A stretch of 64,000 nucleotides of DNA from Bacillota bacterium (GCA_023412915.1 JAEZRE010000011.1:1-64000); one strand, 5' to 3'. Numbered from the stretch's first letter, positions 17,811 through 25,930 are shown. Notes: generated by a model from the sequence alone, not told the origin. Translations and numbers: made by a program.

Positions 17811-17839
17811 ATTATATAATATTACCCGGCTTTTTTCAA
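17811..17839 (-). promoter_or_regulatory. Sigma-A promoter of the riboswitch-dapB transcript
   Basis: TTGAAA (17839-17834), 17-nt spacer, TATAAT (17816-17811). Confidence 0.85.
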
Positions 17840-17934
17840 TATTACTAGCATCTGTATATCGCAGCTTGCACGGCTTTTTCTGCCGCGGCTGCATAACAGG
17901 GTTTCCTGTCCATGACCGGCTCGTTGCGGCTAAA

Positions 17935-18687
17935 TTAATATTCGTACACCAGATTGACGTTCGCCGTTATCTCGAGCGAGCCCGATTGAATGGGTGTCGC
18001 TCCATTGGCCGCGCCGGCTTTCATATCGTAGGAGACATAGTTCATGAGAGGGCTGTATCCGCCGCCTTCATTGACTGATATCGGAGCCTTCAGACTAACG
18101 CCCAGTGCACCCGCCATCGTGCCGGCTTTTTTCTTTGCCGCCAGTACCGCGTTCTTCAAGGCATTGTTGTAATAGTCTTCATAGTTGCTCAGGCCGAAGC
18201 TGATACTGCTGCTCATATTCACACCGCTATCGGTGGCCGAATCAATTATATCCCCGGTTTTGTCGAGGTCCCTTACCGTCACGTTCACAGTGTTGTTTAC
18301 GGTATAGCCAACTATATTGCTGATACCGCCATCCTTATTGTATTCGTATTTCGGGTATATCGAATAATTAACCGTCTTGATGTCTTCAGACTTTATACCT
18401 GCAGCCTTGATTGCAGCAATGACTTTATCCATCGAAGAGGCGTTTGCCTTCTGCGCAGCTTTTGCATCCTTGTCTTCCGTAACGACCCCGAGATTGATAT
18501 AAGCTATATCAGGTGAAGCATTCACCTTGGCCTGCCCGGAAACTGTCAGCGTCCTTCGGTTGTCGGCCGTATCGGCAGCCTGCGCAGGCGCGCTGAAATA
18601 GAGTCCTATTGTCATGACTGCAAGTGCTGAAGCTACCATTATCATTGCCAACAATGCCATTTTACCTTTAAAAAATGTACGTTCCAT
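17935..18687 (-). CDS. Secreted SIMPL-domain (DUF541) protein
   Basis: A 250-residue protein with a signal peptide ending near AQAAD (about residue 37) and a SIMPL/DUF541 domain across the rest: LTVSGQAKVNASPDIAYI at the start, the repeated Lys/Ala helices, GYTVNNTVNVTVRDLDK, and a closing beta strand. SIMPL proteins are periplasmic or secreted and of poorly known role; some counter oxidative stress. AGGAGG lies 6 nt upstream. It follows the activase cluster by 52 nt on the same strand, separated by a hairpin, so cotranscription is possible. Confidence 0.87.
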   Translation of the reverse strand: MERTFFKGKMALLAMIMVASALAVMTIGLYFSAPAQAADTADNRRTLTVSGQAKVNASPDIAYINLGVVTEDKDAKAAQKANASSMDKVIAAIKAAGIKSEDIKTVNYSIYPKYEYNKDGGISNIVGYTVNNTVNVTVRDLDKTGDIIDSATDSGVNMSSSISFGLSNYEDYYNNALKNAVLAAKKKAGTMAGALGVSLKAPISVNEGGGYSPLMNYVSYDMKAGAANGATPIQSGSLEITANVNLVYEY

Positions 18688-18692
18688 ATAAA

Positions 18693-18733
18693 TCCTCCTT
18701 TTAGCAGTTAGTTGAGATGCTGTTAACTGCTTT
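18693..18733 (-). other. Hairpin between the activase gene and the SIMPL gene
   Basis: AGCAGTTA and TAACTGCT pair around a 13-nt loop, extended by TTTTA/AAAA, ending at the AGGAGG of the downstream gene. No clear T-run follows on the minus strand, so it may act on mRNA stability or translation, or as a weak terminator. Confidence 0.45.
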
Positions 18734-18739
18734 AAAAGA

Positions 18740-19759
18740 TTAGACGCACAAATTGGTTAATTGTTCCCGTTTTACCGACCATTTACCGCAGCGATCTCCC
18801 CAACGGGCTTGTACCTTTCCGTCGGAAAGCAGCTCCACTATCTCGCACATTCCCGCGCAGCCGTTGCATTCCCTGCTTCGCGTGCTATAAGTTCTTTTTA
18901 CCGCTTCATAACCTGCGAACCTTGTGCTGAAGACGCTTTCCGATACAGCCGCCTTCCGCGCGATGAGCGCCGCACCGTATGCTCCCATTACTCCGTAATC
19001 GTCGGGAATTATGACCCTCACCCCAAGAGCTCTTTCAAATGCGGCCGCTATTCCCCTGTTTGCGGCTACGCCACCCTGAAATACCACCGGTTCACGGATA
19101 TCCTTGCCTTTGCCGAGATTGTTGAGATAATTGCGAACCAGAGCTTCGCAAAGCCCGCCGACAATATCCTCCTTGCTGTGGCCTGACTGCTGCTTGTGTA
19201 TCATGTCGGACTCTGCAAATACCGCGCATCTCCCCGCAATCCTGACAGGCGAGGTTGATTTGAGCGCAAGATCGCCGAATTCCTCGATGGGCACTCCGAG
19301 CCTCGCCGCCTGACGGTCGAGGAACGAGCCGGTACCCGCGGCGCAGACCGTATTCATTGCAAAATCGTAGACTATGCCGTCCCTTAAAATTATGATTTTT
19401 GAATCCTGTCCGCCTATCTCAAGTATCGTCCTGACCCCTTGAACCACGGACTGCGCTGCGATAGCATGGGTGGTAATTTCATTCTTGACTATATCCGCTC
19501 CTGCAATCACGCCGGCCAGTTCACGGCCGCTTCCGGTTGCGCCGACGCCGGCAATAGCCGGATATCCGCACTCTTCCGCCATTTCCGAAAGTCCGTCCAC
19601 AAGAGACTTGATAGGCTGTCCGCAGGTACGCCTGTACTGGCTGTATACATTGTGTCCGTCCCGGTCGATAAGAACGATATTCGTACTTACCGAGCCGACG
19701 TCAATCCCAAGATAATGCCCAACTGCCTTCGTATTTTTCACGCTCCCTTCTCTTCTCAA
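18740..19759 (-). CDS. 2-hydroxyacyl-CoA dehydratase activase-type ATPase (BcrAD/BadFG family)
   Basis: A 339-residue ASKHA-fold ATPase: phosphate-1 motif GIDVGSVSTNIVL, GVGATGSGR, ILEIGGQDSKII, and NTVCAAGTGSFLDRQA, where the Cys of the VCAAGTG motif and a second Cys in IAGRCAVFAESD hold the [4Fe-4S] cluster shared across the dimer. A C-terminal CNGCAGMC (near residue 300) suggests a further cluster. Known relatives drive low-potential electrons into 2-hydroxyacyl-CoA dehydratases or benzoyl-CoA reductases at the cost of ATP. The start is uncertain: TTG at 19759 or GTG at 19741, both within the end of the upstream gene. Last of three linked genes. Confidence 0.85.
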   Translation of the reverse strand: MRREGSVKNTKAVGHYLGIDVGSVSTNIVLIDRDGHNVYSQYRRTCGQPIKSLVDGLSEMAEECGYPAIAGVGATGSGRELAGVIAGADIVKNEITTHAIAAQSVVQGVRTILEIGGQDSKIIILRDGIVYDFAMNTVCAAGTGSFLDRQAARLGVPIEEFGDLALKSTSPVRIAGRCAVFAESDMIHKQQSGHSKEDIVGGLCEALVRNYLNNLGKGKDIREPVVFQGGVAANRGIAAAFERALGVRVIIPDDYGVMGAYGAALIARKAAVSESVFSTRFAGYEAVKRTYSTRSRECNGCAGMCEIVELLSDGKVQARWGDRCGKWSVKREQLTNLCV

Positions 19760-20816
19760 GCATATCGATAAAGGCTTCTACCCTGGTCATGTAGCCTGCC
19801 TCCCCTGTCATCTCGTCTATTATCAATGTGAGCACCGGTATCCCGAGCTCCCGCTCTATATGCGGCAAAAGGCTCTCTGCGACAATCTCCGGCATGCACG
19901 AAAACGGAAATATCTGAATAACTCCGTCATAGCCCTTCTGTGCATACAGCACGGTATTGCCGACCGTTTCCTGCGCATGTCCGCCGATCATCGTACCGAG
20001 CCAGGGCTTGGCGGCTTCGGCATAGCTTAAGTCCCGCGGAAGATGCAGACCGCTTTTGAGCATGTGTTCGATAATCCAATTGCTCACCGTTACCTTTCTA
20101 TCTGCTTCCACGCCCATTCTTCCGAGCCTTTCCTGTATTTCAAAGCTGGCGAACTGCTCAATTCCTGTGTATATCTCGCCTACTATGCCGACCTTAAGCG
20201 GTTTCGCACCGGGTTCCAGGCCGACGGAATTCAAACGGGCCTCCGTTTCCTCTAGAAGCTTCAGCATACCTTTGGTACCGCATGTTTTGAGGGCCTGTTC
20301 CTTAAATTCACGGTAGATCGCGTCGACTCCGCCGGGCTCGCTCTCTCTGGCACGCAGCCTGAAAGTAAGCATTTCGAGCTCGTCGGTACGTTCTGCAACC
20401 TTTACCGCACGGCGTATAACACCGGGTAGTTTCACGTATGCTCCATTGTCCGGCAGGAGTTTTTTTACCCGACTCAACAGGTCCCTGATACCATAAACCG
20501 ATTCGAGCGTGATTATCTCCATATCATAGCCGGCATCCCGGAGAATTTCCTGATGAAGCTGCGAATAATAACCAAACCTGCAGGGACCGCAGCCGCCTGC
20601 CATCAGTATCGTATCCGCGCCCATTTCATATGCCTGGATATAGTTGCCGATGTTTATTTTCAAAGGAAGGCATACCATCTCTGAAACATATCTTGTCCCG
20701 AGCTCCAACGCTTTTTTATTATTGAAAGGCGGTATCACATAATCTATTCCAAGGTCGTCGAATATCGATTTTACTGTAATATAGGTATTACCAAGATGCG
20801 GAAACGTTATTTTCAT
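19701..20816 (-). CDS. Activase-associated 2-hydroxyacyl-CoA dehydratase-like protein (COG3581/DUF2229 type), second copy
   Basis: A 371-residue protein of the HgdB-like fold that typically accompanies the BcrAD-type ATPase. Visible: HLGNTYI at the start, cysteines in MVCLPLKINIG and GGCGPCRFGYY that could bind an Fe-S cluster, KVGIVGEIY in the middle, and IFPFSCMPEIVA plus LIIDEMTGEAGY near the end. True 2-hydroxyacyl-CoA dehydratases have two such subunits; here two related proteins sit side by side, upstream of the ATPase. No CoA-transferase or acyl-CoA dehydrogenase is nearby, so the substrate is unknown. The 3' end overlaps the ATPase gene. Confidence 0.8.
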   Translation of the reverse strand: MKITFPHLGNTYITVKSIFDDLGIDYVIPPFNNKKALELGTRYVSEMVCLPLKINIGNYIQAYEMGADTILMAGGCGPCRFGYYSQLHQEILRDAGYDMEIITLESVYGIRDLLSRVKKLLPDNGAYVKLPGVIRRAVKVAERTDELEMLTFRLRARESEPGGVDAIYREFKEQALKTCGTKGMLKLLEETEARLNSVGLEPGAKPLKVGIVGEIYTGIEQFASFEIQERLGRMGVEADRKVTVSNWIIEHMLKSGLHLPRDLSYAEAAKPWLGTMIGGHAQETVGNTVLYAQKGYDGVIQIFPFSCMPEIVAESLLPHIERELGIPVLTLIIDEMTGEAGYMTRVEAFIDMLEKRREREKYEGSWALSWD

Positions 20817-21765
20817 TCGTCCTTCTCCATTGCAGCATGTCTACAAACGCCTCAAGCCTCGTATTGAAGCCCGCTTCGCCCGAATGCTCGTCAATTGTCA
20901 TTATTATAAGCGGTATTTTATATTCCTTCCTGATCCTGCGCTCTATCATATCGTTCACGAAAGAATCGACACCGCATCCGAAGCTCGTGACGCAGATCAT
21001 GCCGTCTATCTCCCCCGAGGACGCCAGTTGCAGCGCCGCGCCGTAAGCTGTCCTGCCATAATACCAGAACATCGGCTTTTTAAGGTGTGCGGCCTGTCTG
21101 TTTATCTCATCCTCTTCCACCATTTCGACAGTTTTGATTTCAACGCCGAATTTCCTGAGCTTGCCAAGCAGGTTCATGCTGATAAATCTGTCGTAAATGT
21201 TGTATGGATGGCCTATCACAGCAACCCTGAGCCTACCGGAACGCAGGGACGGTTCTTTTGTTTCATCCCCGAAATATTCATCCATCGCAAACGAGCCGCC
21301 CTTATCCTGCTGGACCTCCAATGCCCGCCTGTAGGCAGCGGCAGCCTTCTTCCCGTCGACTCCGATCTCGGCGGCCATCTCTATTGCGGCGTCTATACCG
21401 CCCTTTCCGTTTCTCCTCAGATTGACCTCGGTAGTTATCAAAGGCGGCAGATCTTTCAGAGAATGGCGTATCACGTCCGGCAGTCCACCGAACTCGGGGC
21501 ATATGTATTCCTTCTTCGAAATGCTCGTGAACCTGGGCACGAGAATATAATCCGCCTTGTCCTTAAGCTCCATTACATGTCCGAAGTAGAGTTTGATAGG
21601 CAGGCAAGCCTCATCGACGCAGTTTTTTACCCCATTATCGAGTATTACTTTATTCGTAGGCCCGGACACGACGACTTCCGCACCCAGCCCGGAAAAGAAG
21701 CTATCCCAGAACGGTATGAACTTATAATAGAACAGGCTTCTCGGGATACCTATTTTTGTGCGCAA
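20788..21765 (-). CDS. Activase-associated 2-hydroxyacyl-CoA dehydratase-like protein (COG3580/DUF2229 type), first copy
   Basis: A 325-residue protein starting at TTG 21765, which has GGGGGTG six nt upstream; the longer frame from 21837 would start inside the fba terminator and is rejected. It begins KIGIPRSLFYYKF, has cysteines in NCVDEACLPIKLYFGH, and ends with TSFGCGVDSF and MTIDEHSGEAGFNTR, parallel to its downstream neighbour, whose start it overlaps by 29 nt. About residue 170 a dispersed repeat (21238-21266) adds the segment DETKEPSLRSG between two otherwise conserved blocks. A possible -10 (TATAAT, 21810-21805) lies upstream with a weak -35. Substrate unknown. Confidence 0.8.
   Translation of the reverse strand: MRTKIGIPRSLFYYKFIPFWDSFFSGLGAEVVVSGPTNKVILDNGVKNCVDEACLPIKLYFGHVMELKDKADYILVPRFTSISKKEYICPEFGGLPDVIRHSLKDLPPLITTEVNLRRNGKGGIDAAIEMAAEIGVDGKKAAAAYRRALEVQQDKGGSFAMDEYFGDETKEPSLRSGRLRVAVIGHPYNIYDRFISMNLLGKLRKFGVEIKTVEMVEEDEINRQAAHLKKPMFWYYGRTAYGAALQLASSGEIDGMICVTSFGCGVDSFVNDMIERRIRKEYKIPLIIMTIDEHSGEAGFNTRLEAFVDMLQWRRTNENNVSASW
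21238..21266. repeat. Dispersed repeat, copy 2 (single arm, inside a coding region)
   Basis: GGAACGCAGGGACGGTTC followed by TTTTGTTTC lies within the dehydratase-like gene and is read in frame as DETKEPSLRS. Only one arm is present, without the facing partner. Confidence 0.88.
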
Positions 21766-21821
21766 ATAAAACACCCCCAACCTAGTATTCACGGTTCGGG
21801 GCGTATTATACAAATGAAAAG

Positions 21822-21848
21822 ACCGCACTCCATACAAAGTGCGGTCTC
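21822..21848 (-). terminator. Intrinsic terminator after fba
   Basis: Nine-bp stem GACCGCACT / AGTGCGGTC with an 8-9 nt loop, then TTTTCATTTG on the minus strand. Confidence 0.87.
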
Positions 21849-21878
21849 AAAATCAATTATGTCCTGTTATTTACCTGA

Positions 21879-22808
21879 TCAGGCTTTGCCGTCGCAGCCG
21901 AGAACGTTGATGAGCTTGTTCTTTACGAGTTCCTTGATGGCAAGTCTAGCCGGTCCGAGGTACTGCCTGGGATCGAAGTGATCGGGATGCTGTGCGAAGT
22001 ATTCCCTGATCGTACCCGTCATAGCAAGCCTCAGGTCGGAATCTATGTTGATCTTGCAGACTGCGGACCTTGCGGCCTGTCTGAGCATATCCTCCGGCAC
22101 GCCCTTTGCGCCAGGCATGTTTCCGCCGTACTTGTTGATCTTTTCAACGAATTCGGGGATGACCGAGGAAGCGCCGTGGAGTACTATCGGGAAGCCCGGG
22201 AGCCTTTTTGAAACTTCATCGAGTATGTCGAATCTGAGCTTGGCTTCACCTTTGAACTTGAATGCGCCGTGGCTCGTTCCAATAGCGATTGCCAATGAAT
22301 CGACGCCCGTCTTCGAAACGAATTCTTCGACTTCCTCAGGCCTTGTATAGGAGGAATCCTCAGCGGAAACCTTTACATCGTCTTCTACGCCTGCAAGCCT
22401 GCCGAGTTCGCCTTCTACGACTACGCCGTGAGCGTGTGCGTATTCAACGACCTGCTTGGTCAGCTTTATGTTGTCTTCAAAGGAATGATGCGAACCGTCG
22501 ATCATAACGGACGTAAAACCGCCGTCGACACAGGATTTGCAAAGCTCGAACGTATCGCCGTGATCGAGGTGCAGGCAGATCGGAAGTCCTGTCTCGGCAA
22601 TTGCAGCTTCTACGAGCTTCATCAGGTAGGTATGGTTAGCATATTTTCTGGCGCCCGAGGATACCTGCAGGATCAGCGGAGCGTTGACTTCCTTGGCGGC
22701 TTCGGTAATACCCTGAACGATTTCCATGTTGTTTACGTTGAAAGCGCCTATAGCATACCCGCCTGCATATGCTTTTTTGAACATTTCGGTAGATGTAACC
22801 AGTGGCAT
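21879..22808 (-). CDS. fba: Class II fructose-1,6-bisphosphate aldolase
   Basis: A 309-residue zinc-dependent aldolase that splits fructose 1,6-bisphosphate into dihydroxyacetone phosphate and glyceraldehyde 3-phosphate. Zinc-site region LHLDHGDTFELCK, VMIDGSHH, EGELGRLAGVEDDV, the phosphate-binding AIGTSHGAFKF and VLHGASSVIPE, and NIDSDLRLA are all in place. Length is typical. AAGGAG lies upstream of the ATG and a promoter (TTGATT-16-TAAAAT) precedes it. Its partner enzyme, the PPi-type phosphofructokinase, is encoded about 2 kb away on the other strand. Confidence 0.96.
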   Translation of the reverse strand: MPLVTSTEMFKKAYAGGYAIGAFNVNNMEIVQGITEAAKEVNAPLILQVSSGARKYANHTYLMKLVEAAIAETGLPICLHLDHGDTFELCKSCVDGGFTSVMIDGSHHSFEDNIKLTKQVVEYAHAHGVVVEGELGRLAGVEDDVKVSAEDSSYTRPEEVEEFVSKTGVDSLAIAIGTSHGAFKFKGEAKLRFDILDEVSKRLPGFPIVLHGASSVIPEFVEKINKYGGNMPGAKGVPEDMLRQAARSAVCKINIDSDLRLAMTGTIREYFAQHPDHFDPRQYLGPARLAIKELVKNKLINVLGCDGKA

Positions 22809-22888
22809 AAGAACAACTCCTTCATTTTATATTATTTAATATTGCTTAACTTTGATAGATTATGTATTGTTACAAATTTATCATATTA

Positions 22889-22916
22889 ATTTTACCAGAT
22901 TCCGTTTTAAAATCAA
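22889..22916 (-). promoter_or_regulatory. Probable sigma-A promoter of fba
   Basis: TTGATT (22916-22911), 16-nt spacer, TAAAAT (22894-22889). Confidence 0.6.
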
Positions 22917-23051
22917 GTTTTATTTGGAAGCCGGGAACGATGTAAATTGCCATGGAGATGCCGAATCCATAGAAAACACAGGTAAAATAAATATGCCCTT
23001 CTCCCCTTGTTTATTGTATAATGTCTAGGAGAAACTCAGGAGGAAACATAA

Positions 23052-23789
23052 ATGATAGGACTCGGGACGTTGGTCAATTTTGCCGCGATCGTGATAGGCG
23101 GAGCGGCGGGTTCACTGGTCAAAAGCGGGCTTTCCCAGAGGTTCAAGACAATAATAATGCAGGCAATCGGGCTTTCGGTTCTGGTCATAGGCATATCGGG
23201 AGCTTTGCAGGGAATGTACTCCGTTATCGGCGGTGGTAAGCTTGACAGGCAATACATAATGACTATGATATTCAGCCTCGTTATCGGCGGCATCATAGGA
23301 GAATGGATAGATATTGAAGACAAGCTCGAGAGGCTCGGACAATGGTTTCAGAAAAAGCTGGTTAAAGGCGAAAGCAACTTTGCCGAGGGCTTCGTCACCG
23401 CAAGCCTGGTGTACTGCGTCGGCGCGATGGCAATCGTAGGTTCGCTCGAGGACGGGCTTATGGGAAACACCTCCACGTTATTTGCAAAGTCCATACTTGA
23501 CGGCGTCAGCGCAATAGTCTTTGCCGCAACTCTCGGGGTAGGAGTTTCCTTTTCGGCGCTTTCCGTTTTGCTTTACCAGGGCAGCATTACCTTGCTGGCA
23601 GGTTTCATAAAGCCATTGCTCAACGATATCGTAATCAGCCAGATATCGCTGGTCGGGAGCGTATTGATACTGGGTATAGGCCTTTCCATGCTGGAGATAA
23701 AAAAGATAAAGGTCGGAAACATGCTTCCTTCAATATTCCTTCCGTTGGTTTTCTATATGGCGCAAAGGCTATATGAAACGCTGTTCTGA
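23052..23789 (+). CDS. DUF554 family membrane protein
   Basis: A 245-residue integral membrane protein with six or seven hydrophobic segments. The start MIGLGTLVNFAAIVIGG, the phrase GGIIGEWIDIEDKLERLGQW and GAMAIVGSLEDGL are characteristic of DUF554 (YdfK-like), a widespread family of unknown function, presumed transporter or channel. AGGAGG lies 8 nt before the ATG and a TATAAT is seen at about 23017 with a poor -35. Monocistronic by context. Confidence 0.9.
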   Translation: MIGLGTLVNFAAIVIGGAAGSLVKSGLSQRFKTIIMQAIGLSVLVIGISGALQGMYSVIGGGKLDRQYIMTMIFSLVIGGIIGEWIDIEDKLERLGQWFQKKLVKGESNFAEGFVTASLVYCVGAMAIVGSLEDGLMGNTSTLFAKSILDGVSAIVFAATLGVGVSFSALSVLLYQGSITLLAGFIKPLLNDIVISQISLVGSVLILGIGLSMLEIKKIKVGNMLPSIFLPLVFYMAQRLYETLF

Positions 23790-23927
23790 TCGAAACAGAT
23801 TAGGCCGCATATCTATACCTATACGCTTTTTGAATGCCCGGCTGTGTTTCCGTCTCACTGATCAGGCCATTTGTTCGCACGGATAACGAATAGGTACGGT
23901 ATGTGTTAAAAAAATATCTATCTCTCG

Positions 23928-23956
23928 TTGATTTTTGGGAAAGCTTATGTTATATT
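23928..23956 (+). promoter_or_regulatory. Sigma-A promoter of pfp
   Basis: TTGATT (23928-23933), 17-nt spacer, TATATT (23951-23956); predicts a leader of about 170 nt before the pfp ATG. Confidence 0.8.
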
Positions 23957-23979
23957 GTATTTTGATCTAATTCAGGTAG

Positions 23980-24124
23980 AATGTTTGCGCCATTCAGGTG
24001 CGGATTTCCTTTAAAACATTAAGGGAGAATGATTATCACCGATGAGGCGCATATTTCCATTAAAACATTCAAGGGGAATGTTTAGCGCCTGAGGCGCGAA
24101 TTTCATATAAAACATTCAAGGAGG
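23980..24124 (+). repeat. Triplicated 48-bp leader unit, each ending in a ribosome site
   Basis: Three imperfect direct units (23980-24027, 24028-24076, 24077-24124) each begin AATG, contain GAGGCGC- or AGGTGCG-like and TTAAAACATT-like blocks, and end in AAGGGAG, AAGGGG or AAGGAGG. The first two ribosome-like sites are followed at once by the AATG of the next unit, so they could start short open frames: 24029-24085 (18 codons) and a 4-codon frame at 24078; an ATG at 23981 opens 13 codons. The third serves pfp. Confidence 0.8.
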
Positions 24125-24131
24125 TAATTTT

Positions 24132-25379
24132 ATGAGCGATTTGAAAGGTGCAGCAATTTTCGGCCAGTCCGGCGGACCGACCTCTGTTATAAACGCCAGC
24201 GCTGCAGGCGTATTCACCGAAGCATTGAAACAGGGCAACATCACGGCTGTCTATGGCGCAGCTCACGGTATCAGGGGTATCCTCGATGAAAAATTCTACG
24301 ATATGAGCAAGGAAGATCCTTACGAACTGGAACTTATGAAGACTACTCCTTCCTCCGCTCTCGGTTCCGTACGCTACAAGCTCAAGAGCGCTGAAGAAGA
24401 CGATACCGACTATAAGAGACTTCTCGAGGTCTTCAAAAAGTATGATATCCGTTACTTCTTCTATAACGGCGGAAACGATTCGATGGACACCTGCAACAAG
24501 ATCAGCAAGTTCATGCAGAAATCCGGCTACGAATGCAGGGTTATGGGAGTTCCGAAGACAATCGACAACGACCTTTGGGGAACCGATCACTGCCCGGGTT
24601 ACGGGAGTGCTGCCAAATATATAGCCACTTCTACCATGGAAGTTTATCACGACGCAAGAGTTTATGACAAGGGAATGATAACAGTTCTTGAGATTATGGG
24701 AAGAAACGCGGGCTGGCTCACAGCTGCTTCTGCTCTTGCCACATATGCAGGATTCGGTCCCGACCTGATCTATCTGCCTGAGATCCCCTTCGATATGGAT
24801 AAATTCATAGAAGATGCAACGGCAATCTACAAAAAGCACGGCAATTGCATAATCGCCGTTTCAGAAGGCATCCGTGACAAGGATGGAACATATATTTCCG
24901 AGTATGGCTCCGATCTCGCAAAGAATAAGGACGCTTTCGGACACGCACAGCTGGGCGGGCTTGCCTCTACGCTTGCCAACATCCTCAAGGAAAAGACGGG
25001 CGCAAAGGTTCGCGGCATTGAGTTCAGCCTGCTCCAGAGATGCGCATCGCATTTCGGTTCGTTGAACGACGTAAATGAAGCCTTTATGGCCGGCCAGATG
25101 GCTGTAAGATTCGCAGTCGAGGGTAAGACCGATTATATGGTGGCCTTCGAAAGAGCTGCCGGAACTGAATACAAATGCGACGTCAAGCTGATCAACCTTA
25201 CCGATGTTGCAAACACCGAAAAGAAGATACCGCGCGAATGGATCAACGAAGCAGGAAATGGTCTCAACAAGCAGTTCATAGATTACGCTCTTCCGCTGAT
25301 ACAGGGCACTTCCACTCCCCCGCTGGAAAATGGACTGCCCAGGTTCGCAAAGCTCAAGAAGGTTCTGGCTGCCAAATAG
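24132..25379 (+). CDS. pfp: 6-phosphofructokinase, pyrophosphate-dependent type
   Basis: A 415-residue phosphofructokinase converting fructose 6-phosphate to the 1,6-bisphosphate. The nucleotide/PPi loop begins GQSGGPTSVINAS, and the position that is GGDGS in ATP enzymes reads GGNDS, with PKTIDNDL and MEIMGRNAGWL-like substrate motifs (LEIMGRNAGWLT). These features and length fit PPi-dependent enzymes such as those of Thermotoga and thermophilic clostridia; the phosphate donor is inferred. GGAGG lies 7 nt upstream. PPi-linked glycolysis is reversible and saves ATP, consistent with the phosphorylases in this window. Preceded by an unusual triplicated leader and followed by a strong terminator. 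Confidence 0.88.
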   Translation: MSDLKGAAIFGQSGGPTSVINASAAGVFTEALKQGNITAVYGAAHGIRGILDEKFYDMSKEDPYELELMKTTPSSALGSVRYKLKSAEEDDTDYKRLLEVFKKYDIRYFFYNGGNDSMDTCNKISKFMQKSGYECRVMGVPKTIDNDLWGTDHCPGYGSAAKYIATSTMEVYHDARVYDKGMITVLEIMGRNAGWLTAASALATYAGFGPDLIYLPEIPFDMDKFIEDATAIYKKHGNCIIAVSEGIRDKDGTYISEYGSDLAKNKDAFGHAQLGGLASTLANILKEKTGAKVRGIEFSLLQRCASHFGSLNDVNEAFMAGQMAVRFAVEGKTDYMVAFERAAGTEYKCDVKLINLTDVANTEKKIPREWINEAGNGLNKQFIDYALPLIQGTSTPPLENGLPRFAKLKKVLAAK

Positions 25380-25426
25380 TATTGTAATGCTTCAAAACTA
25401 TCTTCATAAGCAATAAGGCATTTTCA

Positions 25427-25456
25427 GGGCAGGATGGCTTTACATCCTGCCTTTTT
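25427..25456 (+). terminator. Intrinsic terminator after pfp
   Basis: Stem GGCAGGAT / ATCCTGCC, 8-nt loop, followed by TTTTT. Confidence 0.9.
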
Positions 25457-25540
25457 CGTATCCGGAGCCTTTTCACGACACATCGTTTTATGTAAAACTA
25501 CAAGGTCCGCGCAGGAACTAGCCTCTGCACGGTTTTTATC

Positions 25541-25752
25541 CGCCCTTAGTCCTTGCCCGGCTTTAGTCCTTGCCTGTCCTTAGTACATGCCCGTCCTTAG
25601 TACATGCCCAGCCGTACTTAGTCCATGCCCAGCCGTGATCACTCCCATGCCGTAGTCCCTGCCCGGCCGTAATCCTTTTCTGAAGTGGTCCCTGCCCGGC
25701 CGCAATTCTTGTCGGCCATGTCCTTGCTTGCCGCAATCCTGCCTGCCCCAAT
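25541..25752. repeat. Degenerate 17-20 bp tandem repeat array, non-coding
   Basis: About ten imperfect units built on CTTAGTCCATGCCCGGCCGT-like sequence follow each other with varying spacing. Unit length and sequence are too irregular for a CRISPR array and there are no unique spacers of constant length. Open frames on the minus strand through it (rich in GRD/GHG) are by-products of the repeat. It lies between the pfp terminator and the pflB promoter. Confidence 0.75.
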
Positions 25753-25778
25753 TCGGTAAACTCAGCCTGAGCTGTTTA

Positions 25779-25807
25779 TTGACAAACATCATCAGTATCG
25801 GTATACT
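25779..25807 (+). promoter_or_regulatory. Strong sigma-A promoter of pflB
   Basis: TTGACA (25779-25784), 17-nt spacer, TATACT (25802-25807); near-consensus. Confidence 0.9.
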
Positions 25808-25821
25808 TGAAGCATAATTTA

Positions 25822-25901
25822 AAGGGTCGCGCAACTGGCGGAAGTGGAATTAACCACAAGGGAGCGCGGAGCCCGTACCTGATTGCCGTCCGCCTGGGTA
25901 T
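25822..25901 (+). ncRNA. ZTP riboswitch (pfl motif)
   Basis: The blocks GGGTCGCG-ACTGGCG, a small hairpin (GTGGAATTAACCAC), AGGGAGCGCG and finally CCGCCTGGGTA match the pfl-motif consensus, now known as the riboswitch for the purine intermediates ZMP/ZTP, which signal 10-formyl-THF shortage. It starts about 10 nt after the predicted transcription start and ends 30 nt before the pflB ATG. Class members turn genes on when ZTP accumulates; the one here would raise formate production for one-carbon metabolism. Confidence 0.92.
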
Positions 25902-25930
25902 GAACTGTGCATGATGAGAGGTGTCCAGAT

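Noticed and set aside
21765..21837. ATG at 21837 as start of the first dehydratase-like gene
   Set aside because: It lies inside the fba terminator; TTG 21765 has a good ribosome site and fits the conserved N-terminus.
25541..25752. CRISPR array or a repeat protein on the minus strand
   Set aside because: Units are irregular, there are no equal-length spacers, no cas genes, and the frames have no start context.
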